Positions 44,531 to 53,744 of a stretch of DNA of 64,000 nucleotides are shown in pieces (position 1 is the stretch's first letter; each line of letters starts with the position of its first letter). The position numbers and the translations under genes were made by a program. The DNA lies in contig NZ_CP022743.1 of NCBI RefSeq assembly GCF_002257585.1, positions 4,278,001-4,342,000 on the forward strand, read 5' to 3'. Below the pieces are notes generated by a model. It was given only the letters and a program-made list of their open reading frames with translations, had not been told where the DNA came from and made no database searches. Origin of the DNA: Mucilaginibacter xinganensis. Lineage in GTDB: Bacteria > Bacteroidota > Bacteroidia > Sphingobacteriales > Sphingobacteriaceae.

Positions 44531-44995
44531 ATGGAACAAATTATTACCAGGAAGGCACGGCCCGGTGACCTTGATGTATTATTAACCTTTGAGCAGGGAA
44601 TCATAGCTGCAGAGCGCCCCTTTGACCCTACTTTAAAAGAAGGCGAGATCCATTACTATGATATAGCATGGATGATAACTGCACCCCACGTGGAGATTGT
44701 AGTAGCTGAACTCGATAATGAAATAATTGGTTCTGGCTATGCCCGGATGGAGGATTCAAAGGTGTATCTTAAACACCCTAAATACTGCCACCTTGGTTTT
44801 ATGTACGTAAAGCCGGAGCATCGCGGTAAGGGTGTAAATCATAAAATATTAGCAGCCCTTAAACAATGGGCGGTGTCGCATAACATTACGGAATTAAGGC
44901 TGGAAGTTTATAACGAGAACCTGCCTGCCAGAAAAGCTTACGAAAAAGCCGGTTTCACACCCAATTTATTGGAAATGCGTATTGGATTAACGTAG
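44531..44995 (+). CDS. GNAT-family N-acetyltransferase
   Basis: 154 residues from MEQIITRKAR. The GNAT core is visible: ITRKARPGDLDVLLTFEQGI, the acetyl-CoA loop with HLGFMYVKPEHRGKGVNHKIL (R/Q-x-x-G-x-G/A type), and ITELRLEVYNENLPARKAYEKAGF. A longer frame starting within the rhodanese gene is less likely. Acceptor unknown. Confidence 0.9.
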   Translation: MEQIITRKARPGDLDVLLTFEQGIIAAERPFDPTLKEGEIHYYDIAWMITAPHVEIVVAELDNEIIGSGYARMEDSKVYLKHPKYCHLGFMYVKPEHRGKGVNHKILAALKQWAVSHNITELRLEVYNENLPARKAYEKAGFTPNLLEMRIGLT

Positions 44996-45105
44996 CTGAC
45001 ACGTGCCGCAAGCCTTGTTGCAGGACTTCTTTGGTTTTCCGTTGCTTACATTAATTTACGCTGTTTATATAAAACCATTGCGGTTATATTACCGTACCTT
45101 ACAAC

Positions 45106-45576
45106 GTGAAAACATACGTTTTAAAAACCGAACTTGCAATCCCCATCAGCCTGGATAAGGCCTGGGATTTCTTCTCATCGCCATTAAACCTGGCAAAAAT
45201 AACCCCAAAAGAAATGAGTTTTGTAGTAACGTCAGACTATTCTGCCGATACCAAAATGTACCCTGGGATGATTATCACTTACATAATTTCGCCGTTACTG
45301 GGGATAAAGATGAACTGGATGACCGAGATCACCCATGTAAAAGAAGGACAATACTTTGTTGACGAACAGCGTTTTGGCCCCTATGCCTTATGGCACCATC
45401 AGCATCACTTTAAAGATGTTGAAGGCGGCGTAATAATGACCGACATTTTGAATTATGCTCTCCCTTTTGGTATCATCGGGCGGCTTGGTAACGCAATTTT
45501 AGTTCGCAAACAAATTGACCAGATTTTTGAATACCGTGAAAAAGCGATCAAGGAATTGTTTGGGCAAATGAAGTAA
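45106..45576 (+). CDS. SRPBCC-superfamily protein (START/Bet v1-like fold)
   Basis: 156 residues beginning with GTG at 45106: MKTYVLKTELAIPISLDKAWDFFSSPLNLAKITP, then YADGTK-like and MNWMTEITHVKEGQYFVDEQRFGPYALWHHQHHF. This is the helix-grip ligand-binding fold, close to proteins often called cell-division-inhibitor-like in Bacteroidota. Ligand unknown. No ATG is available before the conserved N-terminus, so GTG is taken. It ends at a strong bidirectional terminator. Confidence 0.82.
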   Translation: MKTYVLKTELAIPISLDKAWDFFSSPLNLAKITPKEMSFVVTSDYSADTKMYPGMIITYIISPLLGIKMNWMTEITHVKEGQYFVDEQRFGPYALWHHQHHFKDVEGGVIMTDILNYALPFGIIGRLGNAILVRKQIDQIFEYREKAIKELFGQMK

Positions 45577-45592
45577 GCCTGCAATTGACAGT

Positions 45593-45648
45593 TTTTCAGC
45601 CGGCATTTTTAAATGGATAATTATTCCCTCAAAAATGCCGGCTGAAAA
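45593..45648. terminator. Bidirectional terminator with an 18-bp perfect stem
   Basis: TTTTCAGCCGGCATTTTT (45593-45610) and AAAAATGCCGGCTGAAAA (45631-45648) pair perfectly, with T-tracts on both strands. Located between convergent genes. Confidence 0.85.
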
Positions 45649-45655
45649 TCTTTAT

Positions 45656-46516
45656 TTACCGGTAATCCAGCCTGTAAATAAATGCAAGTGATACCGATGT
45701 CCCCACACCTGTATTACGGCCGGTCAAGAACCGGCCCCCGCTTAAAAACAAAGATGTTTCAGGCGTAAATGAATGGCCGAAACCTATTGAGGCCTGTAAA
45801 AAAGAAAAATCCTTATTGGTTTGCGGAATTGGCGAAAACCTTTTGTCGTTACTTTGCGAGTAAATCCCGCTCAAGGTTGCCGATACCTGGTTTTTGTAGT
45901 CGCTGTCAAGCGTTAATCCAAATGTGGCGTTGTACCTGTTTTGAATAGGCCCGTTGGTGCCAAAATATTGGCGAACCCCATCTGCCGCGTTAAAATAAGT
46001 ACTCAAGCCGCCAAGATGCCCGGTGCCTGAAAATGCCAGCTTTAATTCAGCTCCTTCCTGGCCATAACCCAAACTTTGGTTATTGGAATAAAGCGGGGTG
46101 ATAGCTGTACCCTGTACAGAGAAATAGTAAATAAAATCAATATTAGCGAGGTAGTATCTTAAACCTGTTTCAAGGTCGGTGAGGCCTGAGCTGTTGGTAT
46201 TTGTTGGCGCTATGTTCTGGCTGTACATATTATATACAAATGGAACAGAAGCAACTGCGGTAAACTTACGGCTTATGCCATATTCAGCGTATAAGGTTAC
46301 TCCTACTGATGAAAACCTGCCGTTATTGTCAAACCTTTTTTTCACGCCCGTTGAATCCCATTGCGAATTAGCGAAAAAATAGCTTACAGACGGTGCTATC
46401 AGCAATCTGCCCGGCCGGGTAGGAAACCCGCCATCGGCGAAACTTACTTCACAGGCACCAGCAAAAATTATTAAGGTAGAAAATAAAAATTTAGTAATTG
46501 TCTTCAAAAGGCTCAT
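45656..46516 (-). CDS. Outer-membrane barrel protein, paralogue A of the esterase locus
   Basis: 286 residues with a signal peptide (about 1-27, ending VSFADG). Beta-strand-rich barrel: YGISRKFTAVASVPFVYNMY, TDLETGLRYYLANIDFIYYFSV, FLQASIGFGHSFTPETSLFLSGGRFLTGRNTGVGTSVSLAFIY. It is clearly a paralogue of the protein at 49420-50262 (shared YGISR..TA-SVPF/YL pattern, GHSFT/GHTFT strand and NTGVG end). It is the last gene after the esterase at 46532, 15 bases apart. A porin or carbohydrate-binding barrel is a guess. Confidence 0.75.
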   Translation of the reverse strand: MSLLKTITKFLFSTLIIFAGACEVSFADGGFPTRPGRLLIAPSVSYFFANSQWDSTGVKKRFDNNGRFSSVGVTLYAEYGISRKFTAVASVPFVYNMYSQNIAPTNTNSSGLTDLETGLRYYLANIDFIYYFSVQGTAITPLYSNNQSLGYGQEGAELKLAFSGTGHLGGLSTYFNAADGVRQYFGTNGPIQNRYNATFGLTLDSDYKNQVSATLSGIYSQSNDKRFSPIPQTNKDFSFLQASIGFGHSFTPETSLFLSGGRFLTGRNTGVGTSVSLAFIYRLDYR

Positions 46517-46531
46517 GATTTATGGGTAATG

Positions 46532-47854
46532 TTAAAACAATGCAAAAGTATCCCGCATCCAGCGCCCCTCATATACAACGTACTTTTTGCCTATCTCGTG
46601 CCCTAAATCCCTGAATATGATCAGGTGTTTTTGCGACGGGATACCGTTGTAAAGTGTATATACCGTATTTGGAGGTGCAATATTATCAACCATACCCAAG
46701 CCAACAAGCGTTGGGCATTTTATATCAGATGCAAAGTTTTTAGCATCAAAATAGTCCATATTATCTAACACTTTTTCAAAAGTTAAACCAGGCCTTGTGT
46801 TAACATATCGTTTGATATCGTTAAACGGCCAGTCAACTTCGGGCACCAAATTACGGATATCGCTAAGTATAGGATTAGCGGCCGAACAAAAGCTTATACG
46901 TTTGTCAAGCCCGGAAGTTGCAATAGAAAGGTATCCGCCCAAACTGCCGCCAACCGCCAGGATGTTATCGTGCCTGAGCTCGGGCCTAGTGCAAATAAAA
47001 TCAACAGCGCGGATGCAATCCATAATGGCACCTCGCAGCACATATTTATTTTTATCCTCAATCCCCAGGGTGATATAGGTTTCCCTGCGCACGTTGATCA
47101 CATCGCGGCTATTTCCCTGCCCCCGGATATTTAAAGAAAGTATAGCAATGTCAGGATCTTTCCCATATAAAGGCTTTAAATCAACCTGATAACCGGGCAG
47201 CCCCAGCATCACAGCGAATTTTTTATTCTTATTTTTCGAAGATGGTTCGGTCAGCCAGCCCCTGATGGTTATACCGCCAAGCGATTTCATTTCTACCAAA
47301 AACACCTTACGGCCGTCTCTGCTGGAGTCGGGCATTTCGGTAACTTTAAATTCGGGTTTAACATTATCCAGTTCCTGGCGCGTTTTTGTCCAAAACGCTT
47401 CAAAGTCAGCTGGCTTTCCATATTGCGACCGCAGCTCCTCCGGCCTTATGCCAAAAGCTTTCCGGGTAGTATCATCATAATCAGTTACATTGATCATGAA
47501 GTTTATTTTATAAAAACCCGATTTTAAGCCAGGAATGCTAAAATTATAAGTTGCAGAGCCTTGCTTGGCTAATTTTACACGGATAGAATCGGCCTTCATT
47601 TTCTTACCGGCTTCAGTCGTTACCACGTATTTGATATGGCCCTGCTGAATGGTATTGTAAGTACTTTTAACTTCAAATGTATAAGATGCCGTTGAACTGA
47701 AAATGCCGTCATTACTGTTGGTAGTAACAATGGTATTCACAGTACCGCTGTCGTCGCTTTGCGCAAATACCTGCTGAGTCCCTGCCAGCATAAGCAGGAA
47801 ACAGGCAATAGCCAGTAATTTATTTGTAAATCTTAACATCATAATTAAACTCAT
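46532..47854 (-). CDS. Exported AXE1-type alpha/beta-hydrolase esterase, paralogue A
   Basis: 440 residues; signal peptide ends TQQVFAQ. Residues about 40-150 form a fibronectin/Ig-like domain, then a helical linker beginning LRSQYGKPADFEAFWTKTRQEL, typical of acetylxylan esterase/cephalosporin-C deacetylase (AXE1) proteins. Catalytic nucleophile Ser in AVGGSLGGYLSIA, Asp in GLGMVDNIAPP, His in RDLGHEIG. It probably removes acetyl groups from polysaccharides in the periplasm. Paralogue of 48086-49417, about 230 bases upstream. An inner ATG at 47842 is an alternative start. Confidence 0.88.
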   Translation of the reverse strand: MSLIMMLRFTNKLLAIACFLLMLAGTQQVFAQSDDSGTVNTIVTTNSNDGIFSSTASYTFEVKSTYNTIQQGHIKYVVTTEAGKKMKADSIRVKLAKQGSATYNFSIPGLKSGFYKINFMINVTDYDDTTRKAFGIRPEELRSQYGKPADFEAFWTKTRQELDNVKPEFKVTEMPDSSRDGRKVFLVEMKSLGGITIRGWLTEPSSKNKNKKFAVMLGLPGYQVDLKPLYGKDPDIAILSLNIRGQGNSRDVINVRRETYITLGIEDKNKYVLRGAIMDCIRAVDFICTRPELRHDNILAVGGSLGGYLSIATSGLDKRISFCSAANPILSDIRNLVPEVDWPFNDIKRYVNTRPGLTFEKVLDNMDYFDAKNFASDIKCPTLVGLGMVDNIAPPNTVYTLYNGIPSQKHLIIFRDLGHEIGKKYVVYEGRWMRDTFALF

Positions 47855-48085
47855 TAATTAGCAAAAGCGCTTAACGCCCGCCTTTGGCTTATAACCGGCA
47901 GCCGCCGGTGAACACTTTTTAACTGCTACGTATTACTATTACCGTGCCGAAACCATTTTTTTTAGCCACCGGCTAAGCTAATATACTTATTAAATACCCT
48001 TTTGGATTGAAAAATGACTGCTCAACCCCTTAATAACGCACCTGCTTTAGTATAAGTGGGTAAACAATTCAACACTTATCCCTGC

Positions 48086-49417
48086 CTAAGGGATCCTTAA
48101 TTGTTCGCGTAACCACAGGTTTTGAAACATAAAATAATTAAAATTAACCTCATGTGTGGAGTTTGGTACACACACAAATTCTTTATTACCGCTCCCAATA
48201 TGGTTGTACAGCGCCATGCTGCAGCGCGGCGGACAAAACTTGTCCAGCAGCCCTATTCCCATCAGTACCGGGCACTTTACCATGGGCGCAAAATTTTGCG
48301 GATCGTAATAATCAAAAACACTGAAAAACTTATCCCACGAAAAACCGGTATGCGTAGCCTGGTATTTCCTGAACACTTTAAAGGGGAACACCTGCTCACG
48401 GTAAGATGCCGAGATGGCGTAGTTGTCATGAATATCGGCATACAGCGGCACCTGCATGGTTAGCAACTTTACACGTTTGTCCAATGCTGCCGTTATCAAT
48501 GCCAATGAGCCCCCCTGGCTGCCGCCTTCTACAAAAATCTTGCTGGTGTCAATGCCAAGGTTGGCGTGTGCATATAAAAATTCGAGTCCGCGCAGGCAAT
48601 CCATATAAACACCCCGGTAAATGTACCTGTCTTTGTTATCAATATTTACTACTGAATAGGTATCGGTACCCAGGTTGATCACATCTTTGCTGTTCCCGTT
48701 TCCGCGAACGTTGATATCAAAAGCAATAAAGTCGTCATTATCCATGTTGGGCTTTAAGGTAACCACATAGCCGGGCACCCGGTAATGCACCGGAAATTTC
48801 TTTCCATCGCGCGGAATCACCAGCCAACCCCTGATCAATAAATCTCCGTAAGAATGCATTTCAACGGCGTAAACCTTCTTATCAACGGTCGAAAGATCTT
48901 TACGCTCCAGTACCCTGTAATTTGGCGACACTTTAGCCAGCTGCTCGCGGGTCTGCCTCCAAAAGGTATCAAAATCTGCAGGCTTATGCAACTGCGACCT
49001 GATCTGCTCCGGGTTTACCCCAAACACACGGCGTATAGTATCGTCATAATCAGGCAGGGTAACAATAAAGTCAATATGATAAAAGCCGGAATTCTTCCGG
49101 GGTATGCTGATCTGGATATTTTTACCGGCGTTACCGTTAAGAGCCAGTTTAACTGAATCCACCGACACCTTTTTACCTTCATCCGTTGTAATGATGTACG
49201 AAATCTGCCCTTTTTGAAACTGGTTGGTGTTATTGGTGACGTTTAATTTATAGCTGATATCTTCAGTGCTTTTGAAGATAGCATTCTTATTTTTAGGGAT
49301 CGCCTTCAGCACGACATCCCCTGTTTCTTCCGTTTCGGCAGGCTGCGCCGCAACATTTAATGAAAATGCCAGCAGGCCTGTAAACAACAATATAATTAAA
49401 TAGCTGATCCTTTTCAT
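48086..49417 (-). CDS. Exported AXE1-type alpha/beta-hydrolase esterase, paralogue B
   Basis: 443 residues; signal peptide ends LNVAAQP. Same architecture as paralogue A: Ig-like domain (SYKLNVTNNTNQFQKGQISYIIT...), HKPADFDTFWRQTREQL, nucleophile Ser in VEGGSQGGSLALI, Asp in GIGLLDKFCPP and His in NSTHEVNF. It starts two bases after the stop of the outer-membrane gene at 49420, so the two are translated as a tight pair. Probably acts on O-acetylated glycans; specificity unknown. Confidence 0.88.
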   Translation of the reverse strand: MKRISYLIILLFTGLLAFSLNVAAQPAETEETGDVVLKAIPKNKNAIFKSTEDISYKLNVTNNTNQFQKGQISYIITTDEGKKVSVDSVKLALNGNAGKNIQISIPRKNSGFYHIDFIVTLPDYDDTIRRVFGVNPEQIRSQLHKPADFDTFWRQTREQLAKVSPNYRVLERKDLSTVDKKVYAVEMHSYGDLLIRGWLVIPRDGKKFPVHYRVPGYVVTLKPNMDNDDFIAFDINVRGNGNSKDVINLGTDTYSVVNIDNKDRYIYRGVYMDCLRGLEFLYAHANLGIDTSKIFVEGGSQGGSLALITAALDKRVKLLTMQVPLYADIHDNYAISASYREQVFPFKVFRKYQATHTGFSWDKFFSVFDYYDPQNFAPMVKCPVLMGIGLLDKFCPPRCSMALYNHIGSGNKEFVCVPNSTHEVNFNYFMFQNLWLREQLRIP

Positions 49418-49419
49418 AA

Positions 49420-50262
49420 CTATATTTTTATAACCCCTAAAACAGAACCACCATAACCCACGCCGGTATTTACGCCAAAAGGAATATAAAAGCCCCCAAC
49501 AAACATGGAAAACCTGCGGGTAAACGTGTGCCCAAAGTTTAGCTGCGGTTTAAAAAATGAATAGTCCCTCGCCGCAAAAATGTTATTGTTAAATGCTTTG
49601 TTTGAACTGAATGACCTGAAAAGCAAAATATCAAGACTTAACTGGTTGTGCTTGGTTATGGGATAACCTACTGTTCCGGTAAAGCTGATCTGGTCCGGGC
49701 CCTGGGTGTCATAGTATCTGCGATAGGCAAATTCCATGTTGAAATAGCCTTTGCTAGCCACATCTTTAGGCAGGTTGCCACAATACATCAGCTTAACTTC
49801 GGTACCATAGTTACCCAGCCCCAGCGGCGAAACACCATCATAGCTTTTATAAAGCGGAACAATAGCCGATACCCCAACCGAAAGAAACCGGACATAGTTA
49901 AAATTAACCAGGTTATAACTTACGCCAACCGTCATATCGCCAAGACCTGCATCAACCAGTTTATTACCGGGTGCTATAACATTTTGCTGGTATAAATAAG
50001 GGATGGTTGCAATAAGGTCAAGCCGGCGCGAGATTCCGTATCCTATATAAAGGCTTGATGAGTACGAAGTAAAGCCCGTACCCGGAGCCCCTTTGATAAC
50101 GTGGTCTTTATCATCAAACCTGTCTTTTTGGTGGTAGTAAGAAAATGTAGGTACAACCACATTGCGGTATTTACCGATAGGAAAGCCTGCAAATGTTTTT
50201 AACGGGAGCATGAAAAATGCAAACAAACTTGCTAAAAAGAAAAACGTAAAGGTTTTTTTCAT
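49420..50262 (-). CDS. Outer-membrane barrel protein, paralogue B of the esterase locus
   Basis: 280 residues; signal peptide ends LKTFAG. Barrel strands such as GYGISRRLDLIATIPYLYQQN, GDMTVGVSYNLVNFNYVRFLSV, PQLNFGHTFTRRFSMFVGGFYIPFGVNTGVGYGGSVLGVIKI. Close paralogue of the protein at 45656. It lies 31 bases after the acyltransferase gene and 2 bases before an esterase gene, in a five-gene minus-strand run. Function unknown; co-occurrence suggests a role in handling acetylated glycans. Confidence 0.75.
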   Translation of the reverse strand: MKKTFTFFFLASLFAFFMLPLKTFAGFPIGKYRNVVVPTFSYYHQKDRFDDKDHVIKGAPGTGFTSYSSSLYIGYGISRRLDLIATIPYLYQQNVIAPGNKLVDAGLGDMTVGVSYNLVNFNYVRFLSVGVSAIVPLYKSYDGVSPLGLGNYGTEVKLMYCGNLPKDVASKGYFNMEFAYRRYYDTQGPDQISFTGTVGYPITKHNQLSLDILLFRSFSSNKAFNNNIFAARDYSFFKPQLNFGHTFTRRFSMFVGGFYIPFGVNTGVGYGGSVLGVIKI

Positions 50263-50293
50263 TATATCTTATATCCGTTTGCCAATTTCATCC

Positions 50294-51514
50294 TTAATCT
50301 TCAATGCCTTTGGGCCGTGGTTTATACTTTATTAAAAAGTCAGATTTACGGATGTAGTGATTTAGCGGTTCCTCAATTAGTTTAAATAAACATATCGAAA
50401 CGGCGTTTAATACGATAAAAATGAGCAGAAGGTTTAAACTATCGTACTCAAACGGCGAATGCCAGTCTTTACCCCACTTGTCGTACAGCGTAAATATGTA
50501 ATCATTTAGTTTATTAATATTGTCGTGAATAAGGTTATACATCCACCCCAAATGAATAAGGTAAAAGATGTATGAGCTTTTGCCCAGCAGTTCTACAAAT
50601 GGCCTGGCCAGCAATTTTTTAAATATTGTATCCTCCGTAAGGATCCCGTAAAAAAACAAGGCCACCATTACACATAAAAAGTAATTATTGGTAATAATGC
50701 CCACCGGCGTTTCCAAACCTGCCACCCATGGCTTAACTACAGGCTGAAGCGCCATTACAAACACACAAACAAATATCAGTACAAAACCGCCATAGGTAAA
50801 ACTAATTTTATTAGCACGTACAAACCCATTTTTTAATACGTATCGCGCCAATTGTACACCCACAAAAAATTCAAAACACCTGCCAAAGAAGGTGAATAGC
50901 ATTACAAAGGTAAAGTTGCCAAAAAAGCCATGCCAGTTAAGGTTGCGAAAAATGAATACCATTACAATGGCGAACAGCGTAATAATTACCGGCTGGATAT
51001 AAAACTTGTGGTATTTTTTTGCGATTAAGAAAATAATGGGTGCCGAAAAGTAAAAGCATTCCTCTACTGTTAAACTCCAGCCCTGCGCAATCCCGGTATC
51101 CCAATACTGGTAAAAAAAGCCCCTCACAAACGTCACATTCATAATCAACAGCCCTATAGGGTTTGAGGAACCCTTGGTGATGCTTTGATCTTTGGTGATA
51201 AAATAATAAACAAAGGCTGCTACTGTAAGCAGGAAGTACATAGGGTAAATACGGGCCACCCTATTTTTTAAATATTGTTTAAACCAGTCAGTAGTTAAAT
51301 GAAAGCTGTGGTAATACCTGAAGGTGATCAGAAAGCCGGAAAGCACGAAAAAAATACTCACCCCAATATGGAACTCCCCTAAAAAACGCCGGATAATCTG
51401 CGGAAAACCACCGTCAAAAACGTAAGCAAAATGGGAGATAAAAACAAGGTAAGCCGCCATTGCGCGTACTCCTGTTAAGGCCGGAATATAATTTTGTACT
51501 GACTTTTGTGACAA
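50294..51514 (-). CDS. Acyltransferase-3 family membrane O-acyltransferase
   Basis: 406 residues, about ten membrane helices. The signature YIPALTGVRAMAAYLVFISH (R/H motif) is followed by GVSIFFVLSGFLITFRYY and RVARIYPMYFLLTV, then SLTVEECFYFSAPI. The family (OafA/NodX-like) adds acetyl or other acyl groups to surface polysaccharides from the cytoplasmic acyl-CoA pool. The start is a TTG at 51512-51514, the only start before the conserved region. It leads the operon containing two outer-membrane proteins and two esterases. Confidence 0.88.
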   Translation of the reverse strand: MSQKSVQNYIPALTGVRAMAAYLVFISHFAYVFDGGFPQIIRRFLGEFHIGVSIFFVLSGFLITFRYYHSFHLTTDWFKQYLKNRVARIYPMYFLLTVAAFVYYFITKDQSITKGSSNPIGLLIMNVTFVRGFFYQYWDTGIAQGWSLTVEECFYFSAPIIFLIAKKYHKFYIQPVIITLFAIVMVFIFRNLNWHGFFGNFTFVMLFTFFGRCFEFFVGVQLARYVLKNGFVRANKISFTYGGFVLIFVCVFVMALQPVVKPWVAGLETPVGIITNNYFLCVMVALFFYGILTEDTIFKKLLARPFVELLGKSSYIFYLIHLGWMYNLIHDNINKLNDYIFTLYDKWGKDWHSPFEYDSLNLLLIFIVLNAVSICLFKLIEEPLNHYIRKSDFLIKYKPRPKGIED

Positions 51515-51649
51515 ACCGCTTAAATATTGTTTAATTTTCTAAAGTAAACCTAATTTGTGCTGTTTTACGCAAAAAGTTAATCAAAGGGTGTGGAAAAGTT
51601 TATTTAGGTGCAGGCAAAACAATTTCGGGTGGAATAATCGCACAATGCG

Positions 51650-52288
51650 TCAAAATTTAAATATTTCATTTTGGATAGCATACAGCACAAGGCCTGTGCG
51701 GGTTTTCACATTTAATTTCAGAAAGAGGGCCTCTCGATAGTTGTCAACTGTGCGGGGACTCACAAACATTTGTTCGGCAATTTCTTTGTAGGTTAATTCG
51801 GAACAACACAACCTTAAAAATTCAAATTCCTTTCTCGAAAAATCAGGCGTACTGTCGCCCACTACCCTGCGCAGCAACTTCCCCGAAACCATCTCGTTAA
51901 CAAACACGCCTTTTTCATTAATGGCTTTTATAGCTTCCAACAGTTCCCTGGGTTTTGATTCCTTTAACACATATCCCCCGGCTCCGCTCCTTATCATCCT
52001 GATCACCGCCTTATCCTCTTCAAACATGCTAAGCGCTAAAACCCTTATTTGCGGGTAATGCTCCCTAAGCCATTTCGTGGCGTCATAGCCATCCATCACT
52101 GGCATGTTTATATCCATTAAAATAACCTGCGGCAGCGGATGCTTGGTCAGCATTTGCTGCATTTGTTCGCCATTTTCGGCTTCGAAAACAACTTGCAGCT
52201 CCTTAAATTCCCTCATAAGCGAAGCCACGCCATCCCTGAAAAGCGTATGGTCGTCAACAATGGCTATTAGTATCCGGTCTGTTTGCAT
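51650..52288 (-). CDS. NarL/LuxR-type response regulator
   Basis: 212 residues from the ATG at 52286-52288. Receiver domain: IVDDHTLFRDG acidic pocket, phosphoacceptor Asp in ILMDINMPVMDG, Lys in LKESKPRELL. LuxR-type HTH: FEFLRLCCSELTYKEIAEQMFVSPRTVDNYREALF. It follows its histidine kinase by one base (TAATATG), confirming the pair and fixing the start. The regulon is unknown; the acyltransferase-esterase set begins 135 bases downstream. Confidence 0.92.
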   Translation of the reverse strand: MQTDRILIAIVDDHTLFRDGVASLMREFKELQVVFEAENGEQMQQMLTKHPLPQVILMDINMPVMDGYDATKWLREHYPQIRVLALSMFEEDKAVIRMIRSGAGGYVLKESKPRELLEAIKAINEKGVFVNEMVSGKLLRRVVGDSTPDFSRKEFEFLRLCCSELTYKEIAEQMFVSPRTVDNYREALFLKLNVKTRTGLVLYAIQNEIFKF

Positions 52289-52289
52289 A

Positions 52290-53075
52290 TTATGGATATG
52301 GTATAAAAACAGTGATCGTAGTTCCTTTATCCGGGTGTGAGCTAATATCAGCGTACCCTCCAATAATCCCGGCCCTTTTTTGAATGTTCTGCAGACCCAT
52401 ACCTATTTGTCCGGCAGTCAAGGTATCAGGATTAAAACCAATCCCATCGTCCATCACTACTAATTGCAGTGATGGCTCCCTGTAATCCAACTTGATAGTC
52501 AGCTGCGTGGCCTGTGCGTGCTTTATAATATTATTGAGTACTTCCTGTAAGATCCGGAACAGAATCAGGTCCTTGTCACCGCTATTAGCAGCAGGCATTT
52601 CTCCTTCAATGATGTAGTTAACCTGGTACTTTCCGGATTTCTCTATCCAGTTAATTTCATGCCGGATGGCTTCGGATAAACCCAGCACTATCAGCTGATC
52701 GCCCTGTAGTAATTTTCCCAGCAGGCGCATTTCCTTAATAGAACGGACCGTCAAATCAATAGCCGCATCAATTTTTTGCCTGGCTTTCGGCGCGTTTTCC
52801 AGCTCAATTGAATTGAGCGTTAACGAGGTAAGGCTCAGCAGCTGGCCAATATTATCATGCAGATCGGCACCAATGGTTTGCATGGTTTGCTCCTGCACTT
52901 CCAGCTGGGATTTGGTAATCTCTGCATCGAAAGTTAGCTGCATGAGGGCTTTTTCTTTTATATGCATTTTTTTGCGCTTATTGTAAACAAATATGTAAGC
53001 CAATACAAAAGCAGGCGCCATCAAAAAAATAAGCGTGGCTGTTATTACTAACTGTTTGATCTCGTTGTTGCCCAT
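52290..53075 (-). CDS. NarX-type sensor histidine kinase
   Basis: 261 residues from MGNNEIKQL. One N-terminal membrane helix (LVITATLIFLMAPAFVLAYIFVY), then HisKA_3 with the phosphorylated His in GADLHDNIGQLLSL and HATPase_c with EVLNNIIKHAQA (N box), VVMDDGIGFNPD (G1) and GMGLQNIQKRA. It has no extracellular sensing domain of its own. The upstream 7TM protein gene overlaps its start by 28 bases and may provide sensing. An upstream TTG would lengthen it by 15 residues. Confidence 0.9.
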   Translation of the reverse strand: MGNNEIKQLVITATLIFLMAPAFVLAYIFVYNKRKKMHIKEKALMQLTFDAEITKSQLEVQEQTMQTIGADLHDNIGQLLSLTSLTLNSIELENAPKARQKIDAAIDLTVRSIKEMRLLGKLLQGDQLIVLGLSEAIRHEINWIEKSGKYQVNYIIEGEMPAANSGDKDLILFRILQEVLNNIIKHAQATQLTIKLDYREPSLQLVVMDDGIGFNPDTLTAGQIGMGLQNIQKRAGIIGGYADISSHPDKGTTITVFIPYP

Positions 53076-53719
53076 CTTCTGCAAATAAATGAATAGCTCC
53101 AGCAGCCGTAAATAATCCAAATTGAAACAAGCAGCATATAGGGCAAAAAATCAAAGTATGGTGATTGTAATTTATCTCTTAATAAGTTGACTGCCGTTGA
53201 ACCAAAATAGTAGCAAAATACTCCTGCTACCCACCAAAAGCTTGCGGATGTTTTTAAACTTACCGGCTTATAGTCCTTTAGCAGCAGGTAGAAATAATAA
53301 AACGAGTAGAGCGAAAAAATAACTGACATGGCATTATTAGTCGCATTGTTAAGTGTATCATTTGTTAGATTTCTGAATAACAAGAAATGGTGTGCCCATA
53401 CATCATAGCCGTACACAATTGCGAGTAAAGCAAGCCCGCCAATAATGACCGGCTTGCTGTTAAAATATTCGCTGAATAATTCATTAAACATCACGCTGAT
53501 AAATGTTGCCTCAAAAATTATAGAAATATTATAAGGCCATTGATTATTGTGATGTAATTGCTTTCTTAAATAAATGGCGACTAATTCAGTTACACATGTG
53601 ATAAAAAGATATATTATCATTCCTTTCCATGCGAAGCTTTTATCGTTTTTTAAACATATGAACGCAGTTACAAGGCAAAAAATCTCAATAGTTGTGTTTA
53701 GGGTGAGATAAATTAACAT
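53048..53719 (-). CDS. Seven-helix membrane protein of unknown function upstream of the kinase
   Basis: 223 residues, about seven predicted membrane helices (for example IEIFCLVTAFICL, GMIIYLFITCVTELVAIYL, VIIGGLALLAIVYGYDVW, SASFWWVAGVFCYYFGSTA, LPYMLLVSIWIIYGCWSY). No known domain recognised. Its stop overlaps the kinase start by 28 bases, so it is co-expressed with the two-component pair and may be its signal-input partner (inference). Confidence 0.75.
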   Translation of the reverse strand: MLIYLTLNTTIEIFCLVTAFICLKNDKSFAWKGMIIYLFITCVTELVAIYLRKQLHHNNQWPYNISIIFEATFISVMFNELFSEYFNSKPVIIGGLALLAIVYGYDVWAHHFLLFRNLTNDTLNNATNNAMSVIFSLYSFYYFYLLLKDYKPVSLKTSASFWWVAGVFCYYFGSTAVNLLRDKLQSPYFDFLPYMLLVSIWIIYGCWSYSFICRRWATTRSNS

Positions 53720-53744
53720 TGGCGTTTAAGTACTAAATTAAAAA

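Noticed and set aside
47900..47990. TTAGCC/GGCTAA hairpin between the two esterase genes as a terminator
   Set aside because: The T-tract lies on the wrong side of the stem for the minus-strand transcript, so it is not a credible terminator.
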